A stretch of DNA of 64,000 bases from Gemmataceae bacterium (GTDB lineage Bacteria; Planctomycetota; Planctomycetia; Gemmatales; Gemmataceae): contig PLDW01000475.1 of assembly GCA_003136315.1 (NCBI GenBank), forward strand, positions 15,570 through 79,569, read 5' to 3'. Below are positions 45,974 to 54,128 of the stretch, piece by piece (the stretch's first letter is position 1; each line of letters begins with the position of its first letter). The notes below the pieces were generated by a model. That model was not told the origin of the DNA, did not search any database, and saw only the letters and a program-made list of their open reading frames with translations. Position numbers and translations under genes: made by a program.

Positions 45974-46474
45974 TTAGAGGAGCAACTGCATGTATGCCAC
46001 ATCGAGCCATCGGCCGAACTTATACCCAACCTCTCGGAAGCATCCGACAGGTTCAAACCCCAGAACCCGTTGAAGTGCGAGGCTACCCGGGTGTTCGGTG
46101 CAAGCCCCGCCGATAATGGTGTGATGCCCCGCCGCCCGCGCTCGCTCGATGAGGTCGGCCAGCAGGGCACGCCCGATCCCACGGCGAAGACCATCAGGCT
46201 GGACGTACACCGATGCCTCCACGGACCGGGCATAGGCACCCCGGGACTTCCACGGCGACAGCGCTGCCCAACCGATGATCTCCCCGTCCACCAGGGCAAC
46301 GACGACCGGGTGGGCCGGAGTCCGGTTGTGGAGCCACTCAAGCCGGTCATTCTCTGTCTCGAGTTCGACCTGGAAGGTGCATGTTGATGTGGCGACGTAG
46401 TGGTTATAGATGACGCGGACAGCCGGCATGTCGTTGTCTGTCGCGAGTCGTATGTGTACGTGAGCCAGTCCCAT
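45974..46474 (-). CDS. GNAT N-acetyltransferase (phosphinothricin-type family)
   Basis: 166 residues. Opens HIRLATDNDMPAVRVIYNHY and has the acetyl-CoA loop LRRGIGRALLADLIERA, followed by HTIIGGACTEHPGSLALQRV and GFREVGYKFGRW-like sequence (CFREVGYKFGRWLDV). These are the motifs of the Pat/Bar family, which acetylates small amines such as phosphinothricin or methionine sulfoximine, though most members have unknown natural substrates. ATG 46474 fits the family N terminus and has a GAG-rich site upstream; the frame runs on to 46636. Confidence 0.88.
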   Translation of the reverse strand: MGLAHVHIRLATDNDMPAVRVIYNHYVATSTCTFQVELETENDRLEWLHNRTPAHPVVVALVDGEIIGWAALSPWKSRGAYARSVEASVYVQPDGLRRGIGRALLADLIERARAAGHHTIIGGACTEHPGSLALQRVLGFEPVGCFREVGYKFGRWLDVAYMQLLL

Positions 46475-47132
46475 CCCTCGTCTCCACAACCCCGGAATTT
46501 CCGCTTCGAAACTCCACGAATCCCTCGACACCAGATCGGTCACCTGACTCTGAAAGAGAGGGGAGGGTTCGTTTCTCTCCGATCGTCCGAATCCAAGGTC
46601 AGATCGTAGAGGAGAGAATCCCGCAACCCCAGCCAAAATTCTTTTTGTCCTTGCGACTGCGGAAGCGGCGACATCTCATGGCAACTGGAATAGGCTAGTA
46701 CAAACCCGTCGCCCTTCACCCCTCCCCGGGCAGACATGATGTCAACGAATGCCTCCAACGGACTCCCGACTGAATGTCGCGAGATCCGTGTTTCGTCCAA
46801 CTGTCGCGAGCAACTTCTCAATGATGATGTTCGTGTTGGTCCGGTCCTGACATTCGGGACGGACTGGGCGGATGATGGGGTTGCCACCAAGGTGGTGGCC
46901 ACTCCCGTGTCTCAACACGGTTTTGTCTCGGACTGGGAGATGCCGGCCGCACCGCCCAGTGACCCCCGGCTTGGGACTCGCTAAGGAGTGCTCTGGAGCC
47001 AAGCGATCCCGGAACCGCATACAGGCAACGGCCAAACTCGACACAGGTGGCCAGCAGTCGGGCGTAACCGTGTGTTGGCCACTATTCGGGGAAGCTGCCA
47101 CCGGCCAGGAAGCGGAGGCTTCATCCCACTCG
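46475..47132. other. ~660-base region with at most one small gene
   Basis: Lies between the acetyltransferase and the kinase/propeller gene. The best candidate frame is listed separately (46736-46984). No RNA, repeat or terminator was recognised. Confidence 0.4.
46736..46984 (+). CDS. hypothetical small protein, weak support
   Basis: 82 residues with two tandem ATGs at the start and reasonably biased codons. Sequence contains PTECREIRVSSNCREQLLND and a GTDWADDG segment; no signal, helix bundle or family recognised. The opposite-strand frame 46742-47101 is about as good. Could well be non-coding. Confidence 0.25.
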   Translation: MMSTNASNGLPTECREIRVSSNCREQLLNDDVRVGPVLTFGTDWADDGVATKVVATPVSQHGFVSDWEMPAAPPSDPRLGTR

Positions 47133-50100
47133 TTACTGGGGGATGTCGAAGAGTGTCACGGTCGATTCCGGAGTCTGTTCGTACACCGCCAGGGTCCGGC
47201 CGTCCGGTGCAATTGCGAATTCGGGGTCAGACGATTTACAGGTCACGCGGCCGATGACCGTGCCTGTTGACCATTCAATGACTTCGAGAATGCCCAGGTT
47301 CTTTTCCGACTTCCGCCCAACCACGACCACCCGGCCATCTCCGGACACGACGGGCGGGGAGTTGAAGAGGTCATACCCATTCCCTGCAAACGCCCGGAGA
47401 TCCGTTCCAGACTGCCCGTCGATCACCCGTGGAAGTTTTGGTTGGGCTTTCGCTCCGCCATCTTTTTCTGGTCCTTTGAATGCGATGACCCGACCATCGT
47501 CCGAGATATTACCAACGATACGTGAGTTTTGTGCCGTCGCGGGGGCGTGAATCCAACCCCCGTCCCCTCGCCCGATCGGCAACTGGAACCAGCCGATTCG
47601 ACCGGATTGCTCAGCCACGAGGATTTTGCCTGAGTCGGCAGTGAAATGGGCCGACCCACCCCGCCACTCGAACTGGACGATGGATTTGTTATTCGTCAGG
47701 TCAAACAGTTGGAACGGGACAGGGGGGGGGTTCTTTCCTGCCTGGGGTTTCCCATTGCGGGCCACGGCCAGATACCTGGCATTAGGAGACAGGTACACGC
47801 TCAACTCCGTTGCCAGCCCCAATTTCGGTGGGATTGGCGGAAGGGGATACTGGGTGGTCTCCAGTCCGGTCTTGACGAGCCACACCCTCACCTCATTATC
47901 GCTCTCCATGTACGTCCCGACCTGCCCGTTTGAGAGCGGGAAGATGCCAGTCACCTTGGTGGCACTGAGAGCTTTGAACCCGGGGCGGGGTTCACCGGTG
48001 TTCAGGTCAAAGGCATTGAATGAAGCTGTGGAGGACGTGGCGCAAAAAACCGTATCGTTTCCCGGATCCACTACAAGCACGGGTTTCCCAGTCCCGCTGA
48101 TTTTTTTCGCCCATCGCGAGGCCAGCTCACCCCCGCGGTTGGCAGGTTTTACAGGTTCTACTGGAGGATCTTTCTCTTTTGCCGGAGGGTCTTTCTTGAT
48201 TGGAGGGACCAAATCCTTCGGAACCAAGGCCACAATGTCCTTGGGAATGTCAAGCACCAGGATCGATTTCCCCAAGCGACCAGCGACAATGGATTTCATG
48301 TCCGAAGTGAAGTACGCTGAGGTCAAGTCGGGTCGCCCTGCTCCGAGTGAGAATCGACCGACGACACGTCCGGTGTCGATGTCGATCACCTCCAGAAACG
48401 AAGTCTTGTCGGGACTGGCAGGGTCTGGAGAGGTGACAACAAGCACCCATCGGCCATCCGGCGAGAACCCACTCGATGGAATCGGCTCTCGTCCAGCGAA
48501 CGAGGTCACGATTTTTCCTGACCGAGAATCAATCACGTGGACAGTCCGGTCTGCCCCCCAGAGCACCCGGCTTCCGTCAGGAGAGACGGCGGAGATGGTC
48601 GGTCGGGTTCCAATCGGGAGAGCGACTTCCCCGTCGGCAGTGCCTGTGGAGAGTTTGAACCAACGGCACTTATCCAGATCCGCAACGAGCAACTCGTCTG
48701 CCTCTGTGAACCGGAATTCCGGACGTCGGACGCTGAGGTTGAGAACCGGTCGTTTCCCCTTGGCGTCGAACACCTGGATTTGTCCGGCGGGTGATGGACT
48801 TCCGTTCGCTCCCATCATCCAGGTTCCAGCGATCACATACCGACCGTTCGGAGAAACATCAAAGAGCATTTCCCCGGTAACCGCCGGTGGGTTGCCAACG
48901 GGCAACTTCCCCACGACCTGTCGGCTGGCGGGATCCCAGATGACGGCCTCCGGTAGGTTCGCCGCCCACGAGACGACTTTACCATCTCCTTGGGGGCGGA
49001 ACTCCCAGAGCCGTGTGCCATCAGTAAATATCCCTGCCAGGCCAGGATTGGGTGTTCGCAACGAATAGATTTGAATCGGTCGGCCTGGCAGGTAGGCGAG
49101 CAACCAATCGCCATCCCCGGTCGGTTTGACCCAGACCCGATCTTGTGTGTTAATCGCAACCCGGAACTGGAGTTCAGGAATGGGGGTAGGAGCAGGTGGT
49201 GGTTTCTCAATGACGATCGGTGGAGGATCTTCTTTGTCGAGCTTCGGGGTCGAATTGTCAATCGGACCGACGGGGTCCGCCCCTTTCGGCGTGTCTCCTT
49301 TCGGTGCCTCTGGCTCCTTCGGTCGGAGATTGGGTTTGGGGACTGGTCGTGACCCCTCCTCCTTCGAGACAGCCGACAATCCGTCCAGGAGTCGGTCAGA
49401 GGATGGCCGCTTCGGGGTGAGCAGGAACAGACCACCGACGAGGGTCACGGCTGCAAGCATGATCGCCCCACCGACAATCATCCCCATCCCAACCCCGCGG
49501 CCCTGCGAGCGGCGCCGGGGAGGGGGGTCATCGTCCCAGTCCTCGCCACGCTCCGAGTCGGGCCTCCGGCCAGGGCGTGAGGACAGCCGACGGTCGATGT
49601 GCTGCTCCGGTTCCTCGTCCAGCTCTGGTTCCACGATCTCAGGCGGTGGGGGCTCAACCTGGGTCGGAGTGACTTCCGTTGCAACCTCGCCCAGAAGTGT
49701 CGAGGCCTCATCGGCGGTGTCGGGATCGAGTGGGAGTGGCTCACCGTCAGGGGCGATCTCGTCAAGCCACGGCGTCGCGGCGAGTGGCCTCTGGCATGCG
49801 ACAGCGAGCCGGGCGACAAGGAGGCGCAGAGAGTCGTTCGGGGACTCCCATAATTCTCGAAACAAGGGCGAGCGAGCGGGGTCTCGAAAATCGGTATCGA
49901 CGAACAGGAGGTTGTCCCCACTATCGTACCGCTGCCAGAGATCAGAGCCAAACACTTCCATCGCTTTGAGGGCGGTCGCGACCACGAGATGAGGGAACCG
50001 GTCGAGTTCGGGAGAGTAGGCTCGAGTCGAGGCTCGTGTGGGGTGCTGGAAGTTGGGATGTCCGGCCTCCCCGGAGGGGGTATGGGCGAGGCTGGGGACA

Positions 50101-50654
50101 AACATCCCGTCGTAGTCGATCAGTTTGAGCCCATAAGCTCCCGGCCGGCTGCCAGGGACCAGCAAGACGTTCCCATGCTGGATATCGGCGTGGGCGATTC
50201 GTTCATCTCGGAGGCGTCGACACAGGCGCACCCACATCTGGAAGAGTGCATTCAGCACAGGTGCGCGGTCCGCGTTGTGCTCGACAACACGGTTCAAAAG
50301 TGCGCCTTCGACCCACTCCATCTTGATCACTGGCCGCCACGCACCGCGAACCCAGATCCCGTCGGCCAGGAATGTGAAACCGACCGTGAACGGAAGTTCG
50401 GCCCGGGTGAGGACATCGGACACCTGGGCATAGCGCTGGGCGAGGCCCGATACAGGTCGCGTGAAGCATTTGACCGCCCAGTCCCGACCATCCGGTCCAC
50501 GGATCTGGTAGACGTCGGCGAAATTTCCGGACAGGGGGAGGGGAAGGCCCGTTGGTCCAGCGACTGCCTCCCCGCCTTTCAAATCGGGGTCAGAGAAAAC
50601 CGCCGAGGGGTTCTGGATGGCCTCGTTGAAGTCTTGCGGTAGCGGCCAGTTCAT
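47133..50654 (-). CDS. protein kinase-like domain, membrane helix and WD40/PQQ-like propeller
   Basis: 1173 residues. N-terminal kinase-like domain (~30-300): Lys62 in WAVKCF, catalytic-loop equivalent HADIQHGN with Asp157 and Asn162, and IDYDG in place of DFG (Asp180). A single membrane helix (~388-412, MGMIVGGAIMLAAVTLVGGLFLL) follows a charged, Arg/Pro-rich stretch. The rest is a beta-propeller with WD40-like repeats (DVSPNGRYVIAG, AVSPDGSRVLWG, GFSPDGRWVLVV). So a kinase inside and a propeller outside. CAGGAG 9 bases before ATG 50654 supports the start. A VWA gene lies 98 bases upstream on the same strand. Confidence 0.85.
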   Translation of the reverse strand: MNWPLPQDFNEAIQNPSAVFSDPDLKGGEAVAGPTGLPLPLSGNFADVYQIRGPDGRDWAVKCFTRPVSGLAQRYAQVSDVLTRAELPFTVGFTFLADGIWVRGAWRPVIKMEWVEGALLNRVVEHNADRAPVLNALFQMWVRLCRRLRDERIAHADIQHGNVLLVPGSRPGAYGLKLIDYDGMFVPSLAHTPSGEAGHPNFQHPTRASTRAYSPELDRFPHLVVATALKAMEVFGSDLWQRYDSGDNLLFVDTDFRDPARSPLFRELWESPNDSLRLLVARLAVACQRPLAATPWLDEIAPDGEPLPLDPDTADEASTLLGEVATEVTPTQVEPPPPEIVEPELDEEPEQHIDRRLSSRPGRRPDSERGEDWDDDPPPRRRSQGRGVGMGMIVGGAIMLAAVTLVGGLFLLTPKRPSSDRLLDGLSAVSKEEGSRPVPKPNLRPKEPEAPKGDTPKGADPVGPIDNSTPKLDKEDPPPIVIEKPPPAPTPIPELQFRVAINTQDRVWVKPTGDGDWLLAYLPGRPIQIYSLRTPNPGLAGIFTDGTRLWEFRPQGDGKVVSWAANLPEAVIWDPASRQVVGKLPVGNPPAVTGEMLFDVSPNGRYVIAGTWMMGANGSPSPAGQIQVFDAKGKRPVLNLSVRRPEFRFTEADELLVADLDKCRWFKLSTGTADGEVALPIGTRPTISAVSPDGSRVLWGADRTVHVIDSRSGKIVTSFAGREPIPSSGFSPDGRWVLVVTSPDPASPDKTSFLEVIDIDTGRVVGRFSLGAGRPDLTSAYFTSDMKSIVAGRLGKSILVLDIPKDIVALVPKDLVPPIKKDPPAKEKDPPVEPVKPANRGGELASRWAKKISGTGKPVLVVDPGNDTVFCATSSTASFNAFDLNTGEPRPGFKALSATKVTGIFPLSNGQVGTYMESDNEVRVWLVKTGLETTQYPLPPIPPKLGLATELSVYLSPNARYLAVARNGKPQAGKNPPPVPFQLFDLTNNKSIVQFEWRGGSAHFTADSGKILVAEQSGRIGWFQLPIGRGDGGWIHAPATAQNSRIVGNISDDGRVIAFKGPEKDGGAKAQPKLPRVIDGQSGTDLRAFAGNGYDLFNSPPVVSGDGRVVVVGRKSEKNLGILEVIEWSTGTVIGRVTCKSSDPEFAIAPDGRTLAVYEQTPESTVTLFDIPQ

Positions 50655-50752
50655 TGTCTCGGCTCCTGCGCGGCTGGAGAATGGTGCTGCTGTCGGAGTC
50701 AACCGTGATCACTCGCGACCTGGGTCGACGGCGGGGCAACTGGAAGCGTGGG

Positions 50753-51601
50753 TCATCCCCCCGCTCCACCGGGGGGGCTGACCCGAGTCCCGATGTCCAG
50801 GAACCGAACAAGCGCAGTCGGGTCGGCGTTGATCACCACCCCGCGGGCACCGTCCTTGATTGCAAACCCCTCCGCGCGGGCCGATTCAAAGAGCTTCGGC
50901 GGGAGGACGCTCGACATCTTGAACAAAGCCTTGGCGTACTCGTCCACCAGTTGGTCCTCGTTGGCCGGGAAGTAGGTTGGTGGAATCGGGGCGGCTGTCA
51001 ACAGGATGTTAAACAACAGGGCGTTGCCATCGTTAGGCTCGATCATCCGAATCAGCCATGCCTTTCCCGCGGGGTCACCATCGGTCGGTTCCCCGTCGGT
51101 GAGATTGAGCACGACGGGTGGAAATGCCGCAGGGTAGGTCTCAGTGAACACTCGGACCGTCTCTGCAGCGACATCGAATGCCGAGCACATCGGGGTCGGG
51201 CCGCCCGCTTGCGGCTCGTACCAGACCGGGAATTTGATCGTCTTCTCAATGACTCCCCCAGCACCATCCGGGGTTAGCCGGGTGCGCGATTCGATCCGAA
51301 GTGGTGTGTCACTTAACTGGCTGATCGGAACGAGCGGCCGGGACAGGATGTTCCCACCCAGGCCAGACCGGACCTCTCGACCATAGCCGATAAGACCGAC
51401 ATGGAAGTAGTCCCGGACACCACCAGCTTTGGCGGACCGAAGAACCAGATTTTGGATCAATCGGTTGACGGCGTCGGCCACAACAACGGCCTTCGATTGG
51501 CCCGCAGCCCCGGCAATCGGGTCGGCCATCGACTTGGACTGGTCGACGAGAAGGAGTATGCAAGCCGGGTTAGTCCGGCTAATCTGCGCATTGTAAGGCA
51601 T
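50753..51601 (-). CDS. von Willebrand factor type A domain protein (TerY-like)
   Basis: 282 residues. VWA fold with MIDAS motif DQSKS (residues 20-24) preceded by PACILLLVDQ, the second MIDAS threonine likely in GPTPMCSAF, and VVLNLTDGEPTDGDP. No signal peptide; cytoplasmic. The sequence resembles TerY, the VWA partner of the TerY-P triad (VWA, PP2C phosphatase, kinase). The kinase-like gene follows on the same strand, but no PP2C gene is present. It probably forms a signalling pair with the kinase. Confidence 0.85.
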   Translation of the reverse strand: MPYNAQISRTNPACILLLVDQSKSMADPIAGAAGQSKAVVVADAVNRLIQNLVLRSAKAGGVRDYFHVGLIGYGREVRSGLGGNILSRPLVPISQLSDTPLRIESRTRLTPDGAGGVIEKTIKFPVWYEPQAGGPTPMCSAFDVAAETVRVFTETYPAAFPPVVLNLTDGEPTDGDPAGKAWLIRMIEPNDGNALLFNILLTAAPIPPTYFPANEDQLVDEYAKALFKMSSVLPPKLFESARAEGFAIKDGARGVVINADPTALVRFLDIGTRVSPPGGAGG

Positions 51602-51900
51602 GGCACGCGGCCCCGGGCGGTTGAACGCGTCAGTGCGAAAAATTCACCCCCTCTGTCATATCCGATTTCGGTCCCAACCTCCAGCCCCCTCGGGTGCAAA
51701 CCGGAACTGCGGTCTTGAGGGAAGGGCTTTTTCCCTGCTCCGGTCGCCCGAATTCACGCCCTCACGGAACTCCAACCCCTCTCCCTGCTCCTTCGATTCG
51801 CATCCAACTGGCAACGCCGCACATCAAGATCCCGTAGCGGATCATGCTGAGGTGATCCACAGTTCCGGAGGAGGCACTCGATCAGCCAGGCGAGGACCGA

Positions 51901-52971
51901 TCATGACGAGTTGCTCTCGGCCCCCTTCTGATGATGACTCAGGGCAGTCGATGAGGATCCACGGATGAGACCAAGAAATGATCGGAGAAGCCCCGGTCCA
52001 CGCGATTCGTGGTAGAACGAGGCGGCCGGGAGTTGTGCGGTCAACCGTCGGTACGCCGGCCCCAGATTGTGAAAGGGGATGGTCGGGAACAGGTGGTGCA
52101 GGGCGTGATACCGAAGCCCAAGTGGGGCCCATAGTTCCGCCCACCACCCGCCTGGGTGGTCGCTGCTGTCGCGAAACTGACCGAGGTGGTCAGTGGGTTG
52201 GCTACCGGAAGCGAAGTGGTGGGCGCTGAGCATCCTCAAACGATTCAAAAACAGTGCCAGTGTGTACGCTCCGTACCAACACACCAGCCATCGCCACGAA
52301 AGCTCCCCTGCCAGGGTTAACGCAACCGGTGGTAACCACAGCAGAAGGATCACACACTCCGACTGGAACAATCGTTGCCGAGCCTCGGTGGACATCACTC
52401 GGACATAGCTCGGATTGATCACGTAGCTTGAGACCGAGCGGACAAGGAAGCGGCGAAGTCGAGGGACAAACCACGAGATGGGAGCTGCGACCAGAAAGCG
52501 CAAAAATGCGATCGGGCAGATCAGGAAACTGAGTCCAAGGTAATAGAAGATCGCCACTGGACGGCCAGCCAGGGGAAGGTATTCCGGATCGACGGCGGTG
52601 CCATAGGTGGCTCTGCGATGGTGGTCGAGGTGGACCCCTTCATACAGGACCGACGGAACCATCCACGGATGCCCGACAATCCAATTCCAGGCTAGGTGGA
52701 TCCCAGGGATCTTCTCCCGATTCTGGTGGGTCAGTTCATGAATCATGACAATAGCACGATACCAGAGGAGAGCGGCAACGCAAGTCAAAACGACTGTCAG
52801 AAGGAGCGAGCCTTCCCCACTCGCTGCGAACAGGAGTGCTGCCCAGGCGGCTGGTCCGGTGAGGAGCAACTCCCTCCAGTACTGCCACGGGGCGGGGGTG
52901 AAAAGATCGCGGATGAGTGTGTGAGCAGCACGGATCTCAGAAGCAGAGGCGTGGGAGATTGGCGGAGTCAC
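51901..52971 (-). CDS. membrane fatty acid desaturase
   Basis: About 356 residues with four or more membrane helices and the histidine boxes of PF00487 desaturases/hydroxylases: HELTHQN, HLDHHRR and YHALHHLFP. Its length and HDPEYL-like region (AVDPEYLPLAG) distinguish it from the other two desaturases here. It would act on lipid acyl chains or on a carrier-bound chain. No ATG fits: GTG 52971, with AGAGAG before it, is the best start; TTG 52986 is an alternative. It begins 17 bases after the previous desaturase and is the last gene of the polyketide operon. Confidence 0.85.
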   Translation of the reverse strand: MTPPISHASASEIRAAHTLIRDLFTPAPWQYWRELLLTGPAAWAALLFAASGEGSLLLTVVLTCVAALLWYRAIVMIHELTHQNREKIPGIHLAWNWIVGHPWMVPSVLYEGVHLDHHRRATYGTAVDPEYLPLAGRPVAIFYYLGLSFLICPIAFLRFLVAAPISWFVPRLRRFLVRSVSSYVINPSYVRVMSTEARQRLFQSECVILLLWLPPVALTLAGELSWRWLVCWYGAYTLALFLNRLRMLSAHHFASGSQPTDHLGQFRDSSDHPGGWWAELWAPLGLRYHALHHLFPTIPFHNLGPAYRRLTAQLPAASFYHESRGPGLLRSFLGLIRGSSSTALSHHQKGAESNSS

Positions 52972-52988
52972 GGTCGGCTCTCTCAAGA

Positions 52989-54092
52989 TCAGGACGAAGC
53001 GACGGTTGGATTCCCCTCTGGCCGCCGCGCGGGGGTGGTCGGTGTCCCATCGTAATCCAGCCACTGTCGTCGATCGTAATCGTACAGCCGGCAGGTCCGG
53101 AGAATCCGGAGGAGATATCCCGGGGTGAGTCGTTCGACCGAGATGTCCGTTGGGTACGCCGCTTCCAGGATATCCTGGACACGTGGGAGATTGTAGAGCG
53201 GAATCCGTGGATCGACGTGGTGGGCTGTGTGTTCCAGGATGTTGTGCATAAACCGGTTCAAGCCGAATGGGAGAACGACGTGTGTGGTGCTTTCGACGGT
53301 CGCTGTGTAGTAGTCCCAGTCGTCCCGGCTCAAGAAGCAGATCGCCTGAGGGTGCATGTGGTGAACGAGATCCACCAGGGCGATTTGGTATGTGAAGCCA
53401 AGGTACGGCAAGACCATTCCGAGGAGCACCACCCCGAGAGGCCCGACCGGGTCGGCCCACGACCACCCCTCGGCGGCCTGGGTGAGAGCGAACAGCCCAC
53501 TGAACATGGCTACCGCAAACCCGATGACCAGGAACCGGTCGAACCAGTTCTGTCGATGGCGAGTGCCGATACCTTCACGGGGCGGGAAAAGGAGATAGGG
53601 GATCCAGTTCCCGACTGTCCAGTAGAACGTTAACCCGATCGGGGTTCGGAGAAGCCGATACCAACCCCGCCTCCAGACCGATGCGTTGCGGTATTCCTCG
53701 GCCGTCCACGGGATCCACACCATATCGCGACCGCGGACCCGCAGGAAGTTGTGGTGGAGCAGGACGTGTGCGCGAACCCACGCAGCCAGTGGGGTGAACG
53801 TCGGGAAGAACGCCAGCCGGGCGACCCACCGGTTTGCGCGCCGACCGGGGACGAAGCTTCCGTGCCCCGCATCGTGCGCGATGACATACAGGAACCCGAC
53901 CAGCACCGTGGCAGCCAGGACGCACACTCCCTTGAGCCACCACCAGGGAAGGATGACAGCGCCGGCGACACACATCAGATAGGCGATGAACTCGGCGGTA
54001 ACAACGAGGATGGCCGGGAAGTACCGTCGCTGCCGGGCGTCAGCGGGGATGGTTCCCAGAAGTGTCGTTGTGCTGGGTTTGTGCGGAGTCAT
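52989..54092 (-). CDS. membrane fatty acid desaturase (delta-12/omega-6-like)
   Basis: 367 residues with histidine boxes HDAGHGSF, HVLLHHNFLR and HTAHHVDPRIP, the arrangement of plant/cyanobacterial delta-12-type desaturases, and about five membrane helices. Strong GGAGGA site 4 bases before ATG 54092 decides the start; a GTG at 54128 directly abutting the polyketide synthase stop is less likely. Third gene of the operon, 36 bases after the synthase. Substrate could be a membrane acyl chain or the synthase product. Confidence 0.88.
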   Translation of the reverse strand: MTPHKPSTTTLLGTIPADARQRRYFPAILVVTAEFIAYLMCVAGAVILPWWWLKGVCVLAATVLVGFLYVIAHDAGHGSFVPGRRANRWVARLAFFPTFTPLAAWVRAHVLLHHNFLRVRGRDMVWIPWTAEEYRNASVWRRGWYRLLRTPIGLTFYWTVGNWIPYLLFPPREGIGTRHRQNWFDRFLVIGFAVAMFSGLFALTQAAEGWSWADPVGPLGVVLLGMVLPYLGFTYQIALVDLVHHMHPQAICFLSRDDWDYYTATVESTTHVVLPFGLNRFMHNILEHTAHHVDPRIPLYNLPRVQDILEAAYPTDISVERLTPGYLLRILRTCRLYDYDRRQWLDYDGTPTTPARRPEGNPTVASS

Positions 54093-54128
54093 CCTTCCTC
54101 CGGGGACGCTTTCGGGCCTGAGGTCCAC

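Noticed and set aside
45748-46350. 200-codon N-terminal extension of the hybrid histidine kinase
   Set aside because: The extension overlaps the GNAT gene in another frame and has low-complexity Arg/Ser/Pro sequence; the ATG at 45747 begins sensible protein.
52987-53466. 160-codon N-terminal extension of the last desaturase
   Set aside because: It overlaps the upstream desaturase in another frame; the PF00487-like sequence begins after 52971.
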